This document shows, piece after piece, positions 1 through 10,312 of a stretch of DNA of 64,000 bases. The notes beneath the pieces are model-generated. The model saw only the letters and a program-made list of their open reading frames with translations. It had not been told where the DNA came from and did not search any database. Source of the DNA: Asterias rubens. Taxonomy: Eukaryota > Echinodermata > Asteroidea > Forcipulatida > Asteriidae. The position numbers were made by a program, and so were the translations under genes. The stretch is taken from the NCBI RefSeq assembly GCF_902459465.1, contig NC_047062.1, positions 17,119,994 to 17,183,993 of the forward strand. The letters run 5' to 3'. Positions within the stretch are counted from its first letter, which is position 1. Each line of letters starts with the position of its first letter.

Positions 1-403
1 CATCTATGCAATACTATCCGGAGGACGTTATTGCATATATGCAGTCATGTCCCCGTACGGTTTTGCATATGCAATTGTGTCCGCCCAGACACATTTGAAT
101 ATGCAGTTGTGTCCGCCCCGTGCAAAACCGTCCTTGCAGTAAATTAAACACCCTTGGTCGACGGAACACATTCGCCATTTATTTTTTACAAGCTAAGTGC
201 ATGTCATGAATGACATGGGAAATGTTCGGCCGTTGGGTATTCGCTGCAATCATAAAATACGTGAATATTCAGAGCACGCTCGCTTACGCAGTCATGTACA
301 TGTCCACCCATCGGTTTTTGCATAGCCCCGGACACGAATGCATATGCAAAAGTGTCCGGAGCGGACAGTATTGCATGGCGGACACAATTGCATCTGACAC
401 CGG
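1..403 (-). mobile_element. MITE with subterminal TGCAATTGTGTCCG motifs, left copy
   Basis: Multiple direct and inverted copies of TGCAATTGTGTCCGCC-like motifs. The right end TTGCATCTGACACCGGC equals the terminus of the 7639-7909 copy, and about 1-150 and 330-403 are reverse complements of parts of that copy. An unrelated segment (about 150-325) sits in the middle. The left end is outside the window. Confidence 0.7.
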
Positions 404-2955
404 CAACTGTCAATACACACCTGGTCATCCACCAGGGAGGCCCGCTCGTGAGCTTGGCCTAATTTCATAAAGCTGAGGCCTACATGCAATAAGCGCAGAA
501 AACAAATAATAGTATTGCTATTGCAGCCCAAATGACATAAAGTTGCATTGTCGTGGCTTGTGTCCGACTACGCTTAGCGAAGGAATTTGTCATTGAACAG
601 CTTTATGAAACTGCTGAACAGCTTTATGAAATTAGGCCCTGTTGATGTGGCTGACACCTGGGGCTCTAAATTGCACGGTTGTCCTTATACGTCGTGAACT
701 AACACGGCACAACCATTTTGTGAAGTCAATTATTTGAACTCCACAAAATGGCCGACCGTGTAAGTTCGCAAATGAAGTATAATAAAAGGAAAACCACGCA
801 ATTTCGAGGCAAATTTTTGTGTATTATACTCTACTTTTAAAACATCTTTTTTTAACCATAATTGCATTTCACAACAAAGGGTTTCAAACACTCTCCATAG
901 ACCAACTCGCCTGATTCAAGGCAGCGTGCCCCCTTTCAAATCAGCAAGGACAGTACCATTGACGGTTTTTTCAGGCAGTGGCCCTTGCGGTGAGAGACCT
1001 GCGTCCCACTGCACCACCTATCAGCAGCTTCGAGATGACGAGATGTTTTGGCTCGCACTTTGTAAACTACTGCACCTTTACGGCTGCACAACACAAGCTC
1101 CTTCATATCACACATTAGACAAGCAGCCAGTTTTTCTCTCCGGATATTCATTATCAAGCCAATACTGTAGCCTAATGTACGCTTGCTGTGAACACAATGT
1201 ACACACATGGGACAGATCGATCGGATCCGGCTCATGTCTAGAAATTTCAGTCATAACATTAAAAAAAACATGTTATCTTGTTCACGTTTTCGTTCCCTTA
1301 ATTCAACTTTCTATAACTTAACAAGCAAGGGTCAGGTTGTTGCCATTCAAATACGTTGACAAGTGTTAAAATCGAAACACACCGAGCCCCCCCCCCCCCC
1401 ATATTATAGCACTTAAAAAACATAAATAACATTTCTATTTTTTTCAATGCCGCCACATTTGATTCTTGCAACGAGAAGAAACGGGAACAAATAAAGCAAC
1501 TTTGCGTTACTCCCCATAATGTGCAACGAACGAACATGGTATAAGAAATAATTATTATCATCCAGTTAAAATTGTACACTTCGGTAATAATTGACACAAA
1601 ACAAACTCTATTTTAAGTGTCTTAAGGTTTCATTATTTTATTATTGTTTCTGAAGGTATAAATCACGAACAGTAAATTCTATGAAAAATGTAACTTAATA
1701 AAATAAATGTTAAACAATATTATATTATCATGAATAATATACGTTCCTGAAAAGGTTGAACTAATCCCAAACTCGAGGACTGCTGAGTTCATACACATTC
1801 ATTAATAGCGAAGATAAATTGACAACAAAATGATAACGTAGGATCATGTTGGAATGGGATGTAAAATCTAAAGTCTATTTTTGGGTGGGTGGGTACGGGA
1901 CTCGGGTCCACACTGATATACAACGAATGTTGAATGGCGACTCGATCGGACGTGTACTCGTGACCGAAATATGGCAGTCAATAGTGTGCTTTAAAACACA
2001 TCACATCTTACGATAGGCCCCTATCCCTTGAGAAAAGATAAGTTCACACAGTTTTATCAAACAAACTGTGAAGTGTCCTAACCCAACAATAATGTTTTAT
2101 TTTGATACAACAGCTTCTCAGTCTCATCAGCGGCATGTTCGAGCCGTCAGTAAAGCGACACTTTTTCGACAGAGGGCGCTGCGTTCAGCAAATAAATGTC
2201 GATATTTGATTGAGCAAAAAGTCTTGCTCCTATTTGAACATGCATCCTCACTTCATATTTTGATTTCAGACCAGTTGACGTCGATATTTTCTCAACTTAA
2301 CACAACAAATTACGCAGGTTGGAGCCCAGTTTTACATTCACGCGAGTCCCGACCGGGTCGCAATTTTTTTTTCCTGTGGTGCAAAATTACCAGCCTCAAA
2401 TATTTTGCCGATTTTTTTTTTTATAAGGATTCCATTATTTGAATCGATTTAGAAAATACAAATCCCCATTGAAAAGCACGACAGTGGCAATTTTGATGTA
2501 CACAACAAAAATTGCATCCGGGACGCGATGCTTAATGGGCGGGCAACTTGGAGGCAGTCAACTTGGTAGCCCACGAATTTGTTTTCCAACAATCACCAAC
2601 TATTCCCAAGAAAAAAAATTATATCTACATATTTAAATGTGAATGGATTATCTTCCTTCATAGGAAGGCGGGACAGGAATAGGATAAGCTTGGGCTTTTA
2701 GCTCAAAATATGGAATTAATAACGAAGAGTGTGTTTGATTTCGTCTTTATACCAAAGTTTTGAGTAGTAGGGCCTACATAGTAGATCCCTTGATCTCACA
2801 TTAAAAAGAAAATAATATTTACAAAAATCAGTACAATCAATGCGTTCATAAAACATAACATGAGCAGCATCTCCGGTAACGATGACAACTTACGAAAACA
2901 AAAAAATTGCAAAATGTGTTACCACCCACGGAAAGAACACTATCCTTAAAAGTGT
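404..2955. other. Non-coding stretch left of the CIPC-like gene
   Basis: No exon found. It contains an echinoderm-type dispersed repeat fragment (GAAATTAGGCCCTGTTGATG at about 627-646, also at 47774-47793) and AT-rich sequence. Confidence 0.5.
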
Positions 2956-3335
2956 TAAAAGGCACTGGACCTTTTTCGGTAATTGTCAAAGACCAGTCTT
3001 CTCACTTGGTGCATCTCAACATGCATAAAATAACAAACAAGTGAGAATTTGAATCCAATTTGTCGTCGAAGTTGCGAGATGGCAGAAAACACCCCTGTTG
3101 CACAGGTTGTGTGCTTTTTCAGATGACTGATTTCGAGACCTCGGCTGAGGTTTTGAATTCATTTCAAATATTATTTTAGTGAGAAAATACTTATTTCTCA
3201 AAAACTGCGTCAATTCAGAGGGAGCCGTTTCTCACAATGTTTATGCTATCAACAGCTCTCCATTGCTCGTTACCAAGTAAGTTTTCATGTTAACAATTAT
3301 TTTAAGTAATTACCAATAGTGTCCAGTGCCTTTAA
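2956..3335. mobile_element. Family A MITE (ends TTAAAGGCACTGGAC), copy 1
   Basis: Terminal TTAAAAGGCACTGGACC and GTGTCCAGTGCCTTTAA, with internal blocks common to the family: ACCAGTCTTCTCACTTGG, GAGGGAGCCGTTTCTCACAA and a central fold around the ATTTCGAGACCTC motif. It lies just downstream of the CIPC-like gene. Confidence 0.85.
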
Positions 3336-3373
3336 TACCCATATCTGGCATTATTTTACATAAAAAGAAGTCA

Positions 3374-3379
3374 TTTATT
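3374..3379 (-). terminator. poly(A) signal candidate for the CIPC-like gene
   Basis: AATAAA on the minus strand, about 200 bp beyond the stop codon at 3578. It is the first canonical hexamer downstream. Sequence match only. Confidence 0.4.
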
Positions 3380-3577
3380 AAATAAGTTTACTTCTTTAAT
3401 TCGAAATACATGTCTGTACTTGTGAACGGGTCAAAAAGAAGCTGCAGTATTACCATACGATCGGAAGCCTTTCACTTAAATACCTGATTAAGTCAAAATG
3501 AAAACTTATAATATACTGTACAAAAAATAACACAATCAGAAGATTAGAAAACGAATGCAAAGTGGGATCTCAAACAG

Positions 3578-4711
3578 CTACGTAGAACTGCCACTGTTCA
3601 AAGGTGCCGATGAAGACTGCGTGTGACTATCAGGACTAACAGTCTCCCCCGAACTGTTCCTTTTAACTGTAAACCTGCGGACATGTTGACTGTTCGGCAG
3701 ATTATTGCCGTGTGGTGGCGCATCATGGTTCATAATACCCTTCAAGTTCTTCAATATCCCATGAGCGGTGACGATATCGAAAGACGCCGACGGTTGCGTT
3801 GAGGAGAGGTGACTGATGGCATTGTACAGCACCCCTGTCTCTTGCCGCAGTGCAGAGAGTTGTTGGTTCATGACGCAGTTCTGCTGCATCAGTGACGCAG
3901 TCTGCATAGTGAGTTCCAGTAGCCCGCAGTTACGCAGCAAGACGAATGTACGGTTGAAGCGACGCCGCTTGCGCTCCGACTCGCTGTTGCTCGCAGAATC
4001 GCCATTACTCGGGCCACTCTGCTCCAGGTGACCCTGATGGAAATGATTATTGTGATGAGGTGTAGAACCCGCCAGGTCTGGAGTCACTTTGTTTATACTC
4101 TGTGTCCTAATGCTGTGGTAGTGTGTACTAACTTTTCCCGGCAAGTTCTTCGTCCGTTCTTTGCCGCCTTTCCGGGACGACTCCACACAAGCGCCGGACG
4201 AGGACGACATACTAAAGTTACTCTGGTACTGCGTGGACTGCCCGCTCGTGTTAGCGGTGGAAATACCAGTATCATCACCCTGAGACGCATCCTCTGCAAT
4301 GCCGTCAAATTTCGTTTTGCTCTTATCAAAATGTCCGTGACCCTGATTGCCACTGCTTGTGGATGTTCCCGAGTAGTTCGTGGGTATATCGGCCGTTCTT
4401 CCGTGTGTGTGAAGATGCAGTTTGCTTCGTGTCCCTTGCGAGGCTTTAGCTGGCTTATTCCTAGACTGGGAACTTGACGATCCTGAGTCTGATTGGTAGC
4501 CCACCTTATTAGTCCCCTGGTTGTTTGACGATCGCGATTTGTCGGTGACCTTCCTGGAGCGGATATGTTCCCGCTTGGGAGCGTCGTGGAGCACCCGGTC
4601 AAAGTTAGCCATGGACCAGGGAGTTGTTTTCTCTTTGTCGCTGCTGCCGCTCGTGTCAAAGCCACTGGACGAATTCTCATTTGTCTCGTTGGAGAAGGTG
4701 TCTTTCAGGGT
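3578..4711 (-). CDS. CIPC: CIPC-like gene, last exon with the CIPC core
   Basis: 377 residues from TLKDTFSNETNE to the stop. It carries the Ser-rich block, a His/Asn-rich linker and the CIPC core at about 3955-3800. The acceptor is caactttcag. An antisense and an alternate-frame open stretch over the same DNA are shadows of this exon. Confidence 0.78.
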   Translation of the reverse strand, partial: TLKDTFSNETNENSSSGFDTSGSSDKEKTTPWSMANFDRVLHDAPKREHIRSRKVTDKSRSSNNQGTNKVGYQSDSGSSSSQSRNKPAKASQGTRSKLHLHTHGRTADIPTNYSGTSTSSGNQGHGHFDKSKTKFDGIAEDASQGDDTGISTANTSGQSTQYQSNFSMSSSSGACVESSRKGGKERTKNLPGKVSTHYHSIRTQSINKVTPDLAGSTPHHNNHFHQGHLEQSGPSNGDSASNSESERKRRRFNRTFVLLRNCGLLELTMQTASLMQQNCVMNQQLSALRQETGVLYNAISHLSSTQPSASFDIVTAHGILKNLKGIMNHDAPPHGNNLPNSQHVRRFTVKRNSSGETVSPDSHTQSSSAPLNSGSST

Positions 4712-6397
4712 CTGAAAGTTGAAAAAACAAAAAACACAGAATGAATCAATCAGTTATTTTCACACGTTGGTAAAATTGGGGGAACAAAAACCAAGGAGGT
4801 CTCAATTTTAAAGTTTTTCAATTTAGACTTTTGATTAACTCCATTATCGCAAATACAACATTTTTCAACCCACTACTGCTTCCCATCAATTAAAGAACCC
4901 CATGTCAGCACTCGTTTATCTTCTTTATATGCAATCTATTTTTGAGTCAGATATACCTAGACCTATTGCCCCTTTTCGGCATACCCAGAATCAAATTTCC
5001 CTCTTGATACCAGAAGGGGTCTGGTTAACACAGGGGCTACGTACGGAAATCTTATTCCTATAGATTGACGCCAATAGACCTTTTCGAAAATACCAAACGC
5101 TAAATGTTGAATGAGGTGCATGCTGGTCTGGCTAACGATCAAAGTAAATCGCTAGCTAGACCATTGTGCATCCCATTACACGTCTATACCGAGAATTTGC
5201 GATAAGGTCTTTGGTAGTTATAATAATATACTTACAGTTGATGCAGAGCGATCTGACAGACTGGATGACGATAACGAGTCGGACGAGTAGGGACTGCTAC
5301 CTGTGGACAAAGAAAATTGTATCACTAGAGAAAACAGGCTTTGATATACCACGATTATTCTTTACCTAGTTAAAAAACCCAAAGCAAATGTGTCATAAAA
5401 CGCTGGCGGTTTTTTGTTGGTCTAAAATATAGGACCAGCACAGTGCAGTGGCCACATTATGATAGCGGCAGTGCCATAGTGTGTCCCCAGTGTGCTATGC
5501 TTGAGGAAACTGATTCAAAGGAGGGCGCCATCAGACAAATAATAGTATGTACAAAATTCGGCGTATGTGAGAGACACGGAATCTCGGGAAGGGGGGGGGG
5601 GGGTTGCTATCCCTCCTGCCACAACAGCATCTTCATAGGAATACGGTGAATGACCAAAACAACTGATTTAATCGTTATCAACACTTGTACAAAATTCGTT
5701 TGTGTAACGGCCAGTGGAGGGAAACAAATCATTTGTGAGTTACCAAAATGTAAATAACTGACCCAGAAATGACTATAGGAACAGCACAGATCCTAAATGT
5801 GTGCATTTTGCTATTTTATGTTTACGTTCTGAAGACCATTTTGGCACCTATTTAAGAGCATATTTAAGAGCATAAAAACTCACTTCGTGAAGCAGGTTCG
5901 CCAATCCTCGGTCTGTGTCTGTGTTTTCCCGGAGACAATGTTTTGAGGTCCGTGCGACACCCCTCCCGTGACCCATCCACGCCTCCATTGGCGGCGTTCA
6001 TGGCCGCCGTATTCGGTACGGATTCCACGGGGCCGGACTGATGTTTCGTCGGGTCAACATAGTTCGCCGCCGGTTCCCGGACGTTCGAGCCACTAAACCC
6101 AAGTGGTGTACAGTCTTTCTGGTTCAGGTTACTGGGTTTGGTAAAGCTCGTTGAACATTCCCCACGTAGTGCTGCGGAAGATGACCAGTGGTTGTCGGTT
6201 ACATCCACATCTTCAAAAGTCTGGACATCATGCCCATCCTCCAGCAAGGTACTTATGGTTTTAGTTTGTCTATTCAGCTCAGCAGTTGCGCACCAGTTAT
6301 CAACCCATGAGGAACATGCTGAAGTGTTCAGGAATTCCTCCTCAATGCTGTTCGTAGCGCTTTCGGCGAGTTTATTTTGAGAGTAGAAGCCGGCCAT
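3578..6397 (-). CDS. CIPC: CIPC-like circadian repressor, three coding exons, complete
   Basis: Coding exons are 6397-5884, 5300-5236 and 4711-3578; all have GT/AG borders and phases agree (1/2, then 0), giving 570 residues. The recognisable part is near residues 438-490: a basic run (KRRR), then LLRNCGLLELTMQT, then a Gln-rich heptad-like helix ending LRQETGVLYNAI. This matches, in order and spacing, the conserved C-terminal block of vertebrate CIPC (KRRL..TLVVL.KSGLLEITL.TKEL...LREQT). CIPC binds CLOCK and represses CLOCK-BMAL1 transcription in the nucleus; that role is family knowledge. The rest is low-complexity Ser/Asn/His-rich, with SSGFDTSGSSD at the start of exon 3 recalling the Ser-rich N-terminal block of CIPC. 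It is longer than human CIPC (about 400). The start ATG follows an upstream in-frame TGA and a possible acceptor (gacag). A poly(A) signal candidate lies about 200 bp past the stop. Confidence 0.77.
5236..5300 (-). CDS. CIPC: CIPC-like gene, 65-nt middle exon
   Basis: A Ser-dense exon reading SSPYSSDSLSSSSLSDRSAST after joining to exon 1 through a split AGT codon. The acceptor is tccacag and the donor gtaagtat. It was found only because both flanking phases require it. The Ser/Asp run is a likely phosphorylation region (inference). Confidence 0.72.
5884..6397 (-). CDS. CIPC: CIPC-like gene, first coding exon
   Basis: Residues 1-171 plus the first base of codon 172. It begins MAGFYSQNKLAES and ends in PRIGEPASR with donor gtgagt. 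The composition is acidic/polar without a domain I recognise. The bases just before the ATG (cttgacag) look like an acceptor, so a non-coding 5' exon probably lies further right. Confidence 0.72.
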
Positions 6398-6589
6398 TAT
6401 AACCTGTCAAGCAGAGTAGAATATTGTTGTTATTATTATGCATATAAATTAATACACAAGGAAAACGAAATCATCCAGTTTTCTGGAAAGGGACTTTTTG
6501 TTAAGAGTCTTAGTCGTGCTCCAAAACATTCAAGTCATCGTGTAGGCCTTTTTAAGTAATTTCTACTTTCAATCTGAAAAACAACGTAG

Positions 6590-6640
6590 TCTCCTGACGA
6601 TGACTAGAGCAAAGCTAGTCGAAACGTTGAGACCAATTTC
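6590..6640 (+). repeat. CGAAACGTT hairpin module
   Basis: GACTAGAGCAAAGCTAGTCG then AAACGTTGAGACC: a short stem followed by a motif often found at ends of Penelope-like elements and some SINEs. Weak assignment. Confidence 0.35.
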
Positions 6641-7024
6641 AGAACTGACTCCGCGGCAGTACAGTTAATTACGATCCTATAGGCTAAAGTAGTAGTCCAG
6701 TCTAATTTCTATACCATCCGCCCTGGTAATAGTTAAAAGCAGGACAGTTCTTTTCAGAACTGACAAGTCTCCAGAACCTCCGATTATCTACTCACGGCAG
6801 TAGAATAAAGCAAGACAGTTCCCTAAGAACAACTCTACCTGGCAAGTAGATACACAAATGGTGTTACCGCAAACCAAATATACATTGATACCTCACCATG
6901 CAATGCCTCAAATCCTATAAACGTAGGCCTAGTTATGAAAAAATAAAATAACTTGGGACTGGAAGAGGATAATTCAAAAGAGGGCAGGCACTATCATAAG
7001 TAGTTTGCACACAGTTCACCAAAT

Positions 7025-7047
7025 GGGGGGGGGGGGGGGGGGGGGGG
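7025..7047 (+). repeat. 23-bp G homopolymer
   Basis: Longest of several G/C runs; others are at 1387-1400 (C), 5591-5603, 13521-13541 and 61043-61057 (G). Confidence 0.95.
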
Positions 7048-7638
7048 TGGGACACGACAGAATCTCCAGAGGACAGAATCTCTTGCCACACCGGACGAAC
7101 GATGCCTAACCTCAAATGTCAGTATTGGCATACGGATGTGGGTAATCCCGAGAGAGACAACAAAGCAAAACGTACAATGACCAACAGAATTCACGTGTAG
7201 GGGATTTATTGTCATTTCAGAATCCATACGTGCCGTATTACTGGCTTTCATGACCGCAGATGGTAGATGTTTGAATGCTGGACGGTTATTTCAAGGAGGA
7301 ATTATAAAATAAAATAAAAACAGTTGTATTTTTTTTGTAAATGTACAAAAATTAAAATTATTTTTTACATTTATGTGAAATTTTTGTTATTTATTCTCCG
7401 TGCTGCGAGGACAGTTTTTTAATGAACTATTTTATCTGTTTATCTACCATAAATAATTTTGCCTAAATGCATCCCTAAATGCAAATGGACCGTAGTGTTA
7501 CTTGTATTTCGAGTCAGCTTTTAAAATTCCTCTGTGGAGTGTGGACTAAGAATCCGGAAGTTTTAAGAGAACTGAAGAGATTTTACCCTTAATTCGTTTT
7601 GAAGGGGCTCAAGCACAACAATATGGGGGTTCCGTTCG

Positions 7639-7909
7639 GTGTCAAGTGCAATTGTGTCCGCCATGCAATACTGTCCGCTCCGGACACTTTTGCATATGCA
7701 AGCGTTTAATTAACTGCAAGGACGGTTTTGCACGGGGCGGACACAACTTCATATATATTCAAAAGTGTCCGGGTGGACACAATTGCATTATGCAGCAGCG
7801 TCCGGGCGGATACGATTGCATACGCAAATCCGTCCGGCAGACATTATTGCATCTGCAATAATGTCCTCCGGATAGTATTGCATAGAGGACATAATTGCAT
7901 GCGACACCG
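7639..7909 (+). mobile_element. MITE with subterminal TGCAATTGTGTCCG motifs, right copy
   Basis: Ends are inverted: CGGTGTCAAGTGCAATTGTG at the left and ATAATTGCATGCGACACCG at the right. Internally several motif copies alternate in orientation. It lies opposite in orientation to the 1-403 copy, on the other side of the CIPC-like gene. No target duplication was seen. Confidence 0.75.
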
Positions 7910-7941
7910 GCGTGAAAAACCGAATTCCACAATCCCATAAC

Positions 7942-8043
7942 AAGTAATACACGAACAAACGAGGTGTTCCGGTTCTATACTTAACCATTTGATATTGTGG
8001 TTAAGTATAGAACCGGAACACCTCGTTTGTTCGTGTATTACTT
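7942..8043. repeat. Perfect inverted repeat, 46-bp arms, 10-bp loop
   Basis: Arms 7942-7987 (from AAGTAATACACGAACAAACG to TTAACCA) and 7998-8043 are exact complements; the loop is TTTGATATTG. It starts about 30 bp after a MITE end. Confidence 0.9.
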
Positions 8044-8171
8044 TTCATACTTCATAATATAGGGTAAACTAATTCATTTAGATATCATTCACACGGCTCG
8101 AGTTTGTTTTAGATGACTGCCATGGGAACATCAATTATATCCTTTCAATTAATTAACAGGCCCTTATTGCA

Positions 8172-8685
8172 TTAAAGGCACTGGACACTATTGGTAATTC
8201 TCAAAATAACTGGACACAATTGGTAATTCTCAAAATAGTTGTGAGCATAAAATCTTATTTTTTATCGAACAAAGGGGAGCTGTTGATAGTATATAAACAT
8301 TGTAAGAAACGGCTCCCTCTGAAGACACGATAGTTTTCGATTAAGAAGTAATTTCCACTAGAATATTTGAATTTCATGCTCCTTCGCTGCGCTCATACGC
8401 ATGAAATACAGTTTCACTTTATTGTAGGACACACAATAAACACACCTTGAAAACACTATTTAGTTGAAGAATTTATTAAATCATATGAATATTTGAAATT
8501 GATTTCGAGATTCAGAGTTAAATTTTGAGATCCCGAAATCAAGCATCTGGAAGAAATAAGGGTGTTTTTTCTTCTTTTATTATCCCGCAACTTCGACGAC
8601 CAATTGAGTTCAAATTTTCACAGGTTATTTATTTGGTGCATATGCTGAGACACACCAAGTGAGAAGCAATTACCAAAGTGTCTTA
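8172..8685. mobile_element. Family A MITE, copy 2
   Basis: Starts TTAAAGGCACTGGACACTAT; contains AAACGGCTCCCTCTGAAG and ends near the complement of the start. An extra stretch at about 8370-8465 makes it longer than the others. Confidence 0.8.
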
Positions 8686-8869
8686 CTGAGATTTCAATGG
8701 ATTGGTTCAGGAAAAAAAAACATACACCCCGAAGTCTCTTGATAAAATCATACTGTATAACTACTCCCGACTCCGAGCCTGTCGAACATTTTTATGATTG
8801 GTTAAAAACCTCCATGTGATACCATTATCAATGATATGGGTAAACAAAAACTATGGTCTCCCACCCTTT

Positions 8870-9110
8870 CAAAATCTTCCTCCCGCAATAATTTGTTTTT
8901 CACACAGAAAATTAAGACACGTAGGTCTATTACGTCCTCACGCAGTAATTTGTTTTTCACACAGAAAATTAAGACACGTAGGTCTACACTGGTTTTGTTC
9001 CACTCAGCAAAATTTTTCGTTTTGGCGGGATTTGAACCAACGACCTCCGGATTAACGGCCGGTGCTCTTTCAACGAAGTTGTCTAGCCATTGTTGATGGT
9101 CTCCCATAGC
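8870..9110 (-). mobile_element. tRNA-Asn-like SINE relic with a duplicated tail
   Basis: The minus strand from about 9108 reads GAAAGAGCACCGGCCGTTAA then GGTCGTTGGTTCAAATCCCG, with a GTT anticodon-like loop and a B box. On the tail side a block of about 55 bp is duplicated (about 8890-8940 and 8946-8990). Confidence 0.6.
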
Positions 9111-9183
9111 AACGTTTTTAATAACTAGATCGTGTGCAAGGGCAAATTATGTTTGGTTTCTTCTATAAACGACACAGGGCTTC

Positions 9184-9525
9184 TTGAAGGCACTAACCAC
9201 TATTGGTAATTAGTCAAAAGTAATTGTTAGCATGAAAACTTACTTTTACGAGCAAGGGAGAGATCAGAGATGTTGATTTAATAAGTGACTTTGTGAGAAA
9301 CGGCTCCGACGAAGCTTTTCTCACTAAAATAGTAAAAGACTTCAGGCACCTAAAGCAAAACAATTTGTGCAACAAGGGTGGTTTCTTTCATTATTCTCTT
9401 GCAACTTCGATGACCAATCAAGTCCAAATTTTCACAGATTTGTTTAATGCATAAAATTTATGTTGGGATACACGAAGTGAGAGTACATTAGGAGGTCTTC
9501 ACAACTACCTTTAGTGCCTCAAGAA
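9184..9525. mobile_element. Family A MITE, copy 3 (diverged)
   Basis: GAAGGCACTAACCACTATTG at the left and CTACCTTTAGTGCCTC at the right, with GAGAAACGGCTCC and CAAGGGTGG blocks inside. Confidence 0.75.
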
Positions 9526-9672
9526 AATACCTCAGAGACATGCGGTTGTTCAGAGCTCGATAATAAAGTCACTTAATCCACTATTACACGTTGTTCGTCC
9601 CGTGCGGCTTCGGTGAAAACTCCACGAACAAAGTAGATGCAGAATTTGTGTTTAGGTTTGACATTCTTTAGG

Positions 9673-10152
9673 GGTCCTACTATCTTGCCGTCAACTCGCC
9701 GTCAACTCGCCGTCAACTCACTTGCGCCGTCAACTCGCCGTCAACTCCTCCAATATACATTTAAAATCCACAAAAGAAGCATAGAACTGTAAAGTATCAG
9801 CTCAAAAAGAATTCGCGAAAGTTTTAGGTCATATTTCGGAATAAAAATTGAGTTTTTTTCTCGTGAAAAAATTATCTCGAAACAGCAAAACCGTCGGCCG
9901 CCATCTTGCTTTTTCACATTGATTAGTCTTGGTCCAAGATGTCAATGATTGGTACTTTTTTTCTATCAACAAAAACTCGTTTTTGTGAATGAATTTTTAC
10001 CGAAAACCATGAGAAATATGTAGTTTAGCCCAGACTTAACACTTCCGTGTCCCATTTATAAATTGTTATGTAAATTTAATGAGTTGACGGCACGAAAATG
10101 AGTTGACGGCGAGTTGACGCAAGTCGGCGAGTTGACGGCAAGTAGTAGGACC
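9673..10152. mobile_element. Mutator-like MITE with 9-bp target duplication
   Basis: Termini GGTCCTACTATCTTGCCGTC and the complement of GGCAAGTAGTAGGACC. Several GCCGTCAACTC subterminal copies point inward from both ends. TTCTTTAGG at 9664-9672 recurs at 10154-10162. A 9-bp duplication fits Mutator-type transposition. There is no coding capacity. Confidence 0.8.
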
Positions 10153-10245
10153 GTTCTTTAGGCCTATATATACATCAAATCAGCATTTCCGAATTTGTAT
10201 GTAAATCGCGGATAATGTTCAAGTAGTGGCTCCAACCCATGGAGG

Positions 10246-10312
10246 TATCTGGCGGGTAGTTGCGATAACGTAACCCTCCTGGAGGGTTACGTTATCGCAA
10301 CTATCTGGCGGG
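10246..10312. repeat. 23-bp-arm palindrome flanked by 11-bp direct repeats
   Basis: Arms 10257-10279 and 10281-10303 (TAGTTGCGATAACGTAACCC...) are perfect complements around one base. TATCTGGCGGG lies immediately before (10246-10256) and again at about 10302-10312. Confidence 0.85.

Noticed and set aside
4093..4680. 195-codon open frame overlapping the CIPC-like exon 3
   Set aside because: Alternate-frame shadow of the 377-residue exon, Arg/Thr-rich and without homology. The true frame is fixed by splice phase and the CIPC core.
8870..9110. Functional tRNA-Asn gene
   Set aside because: Acceptor and D stems do not pair; tail duplication fits a SINE relic.
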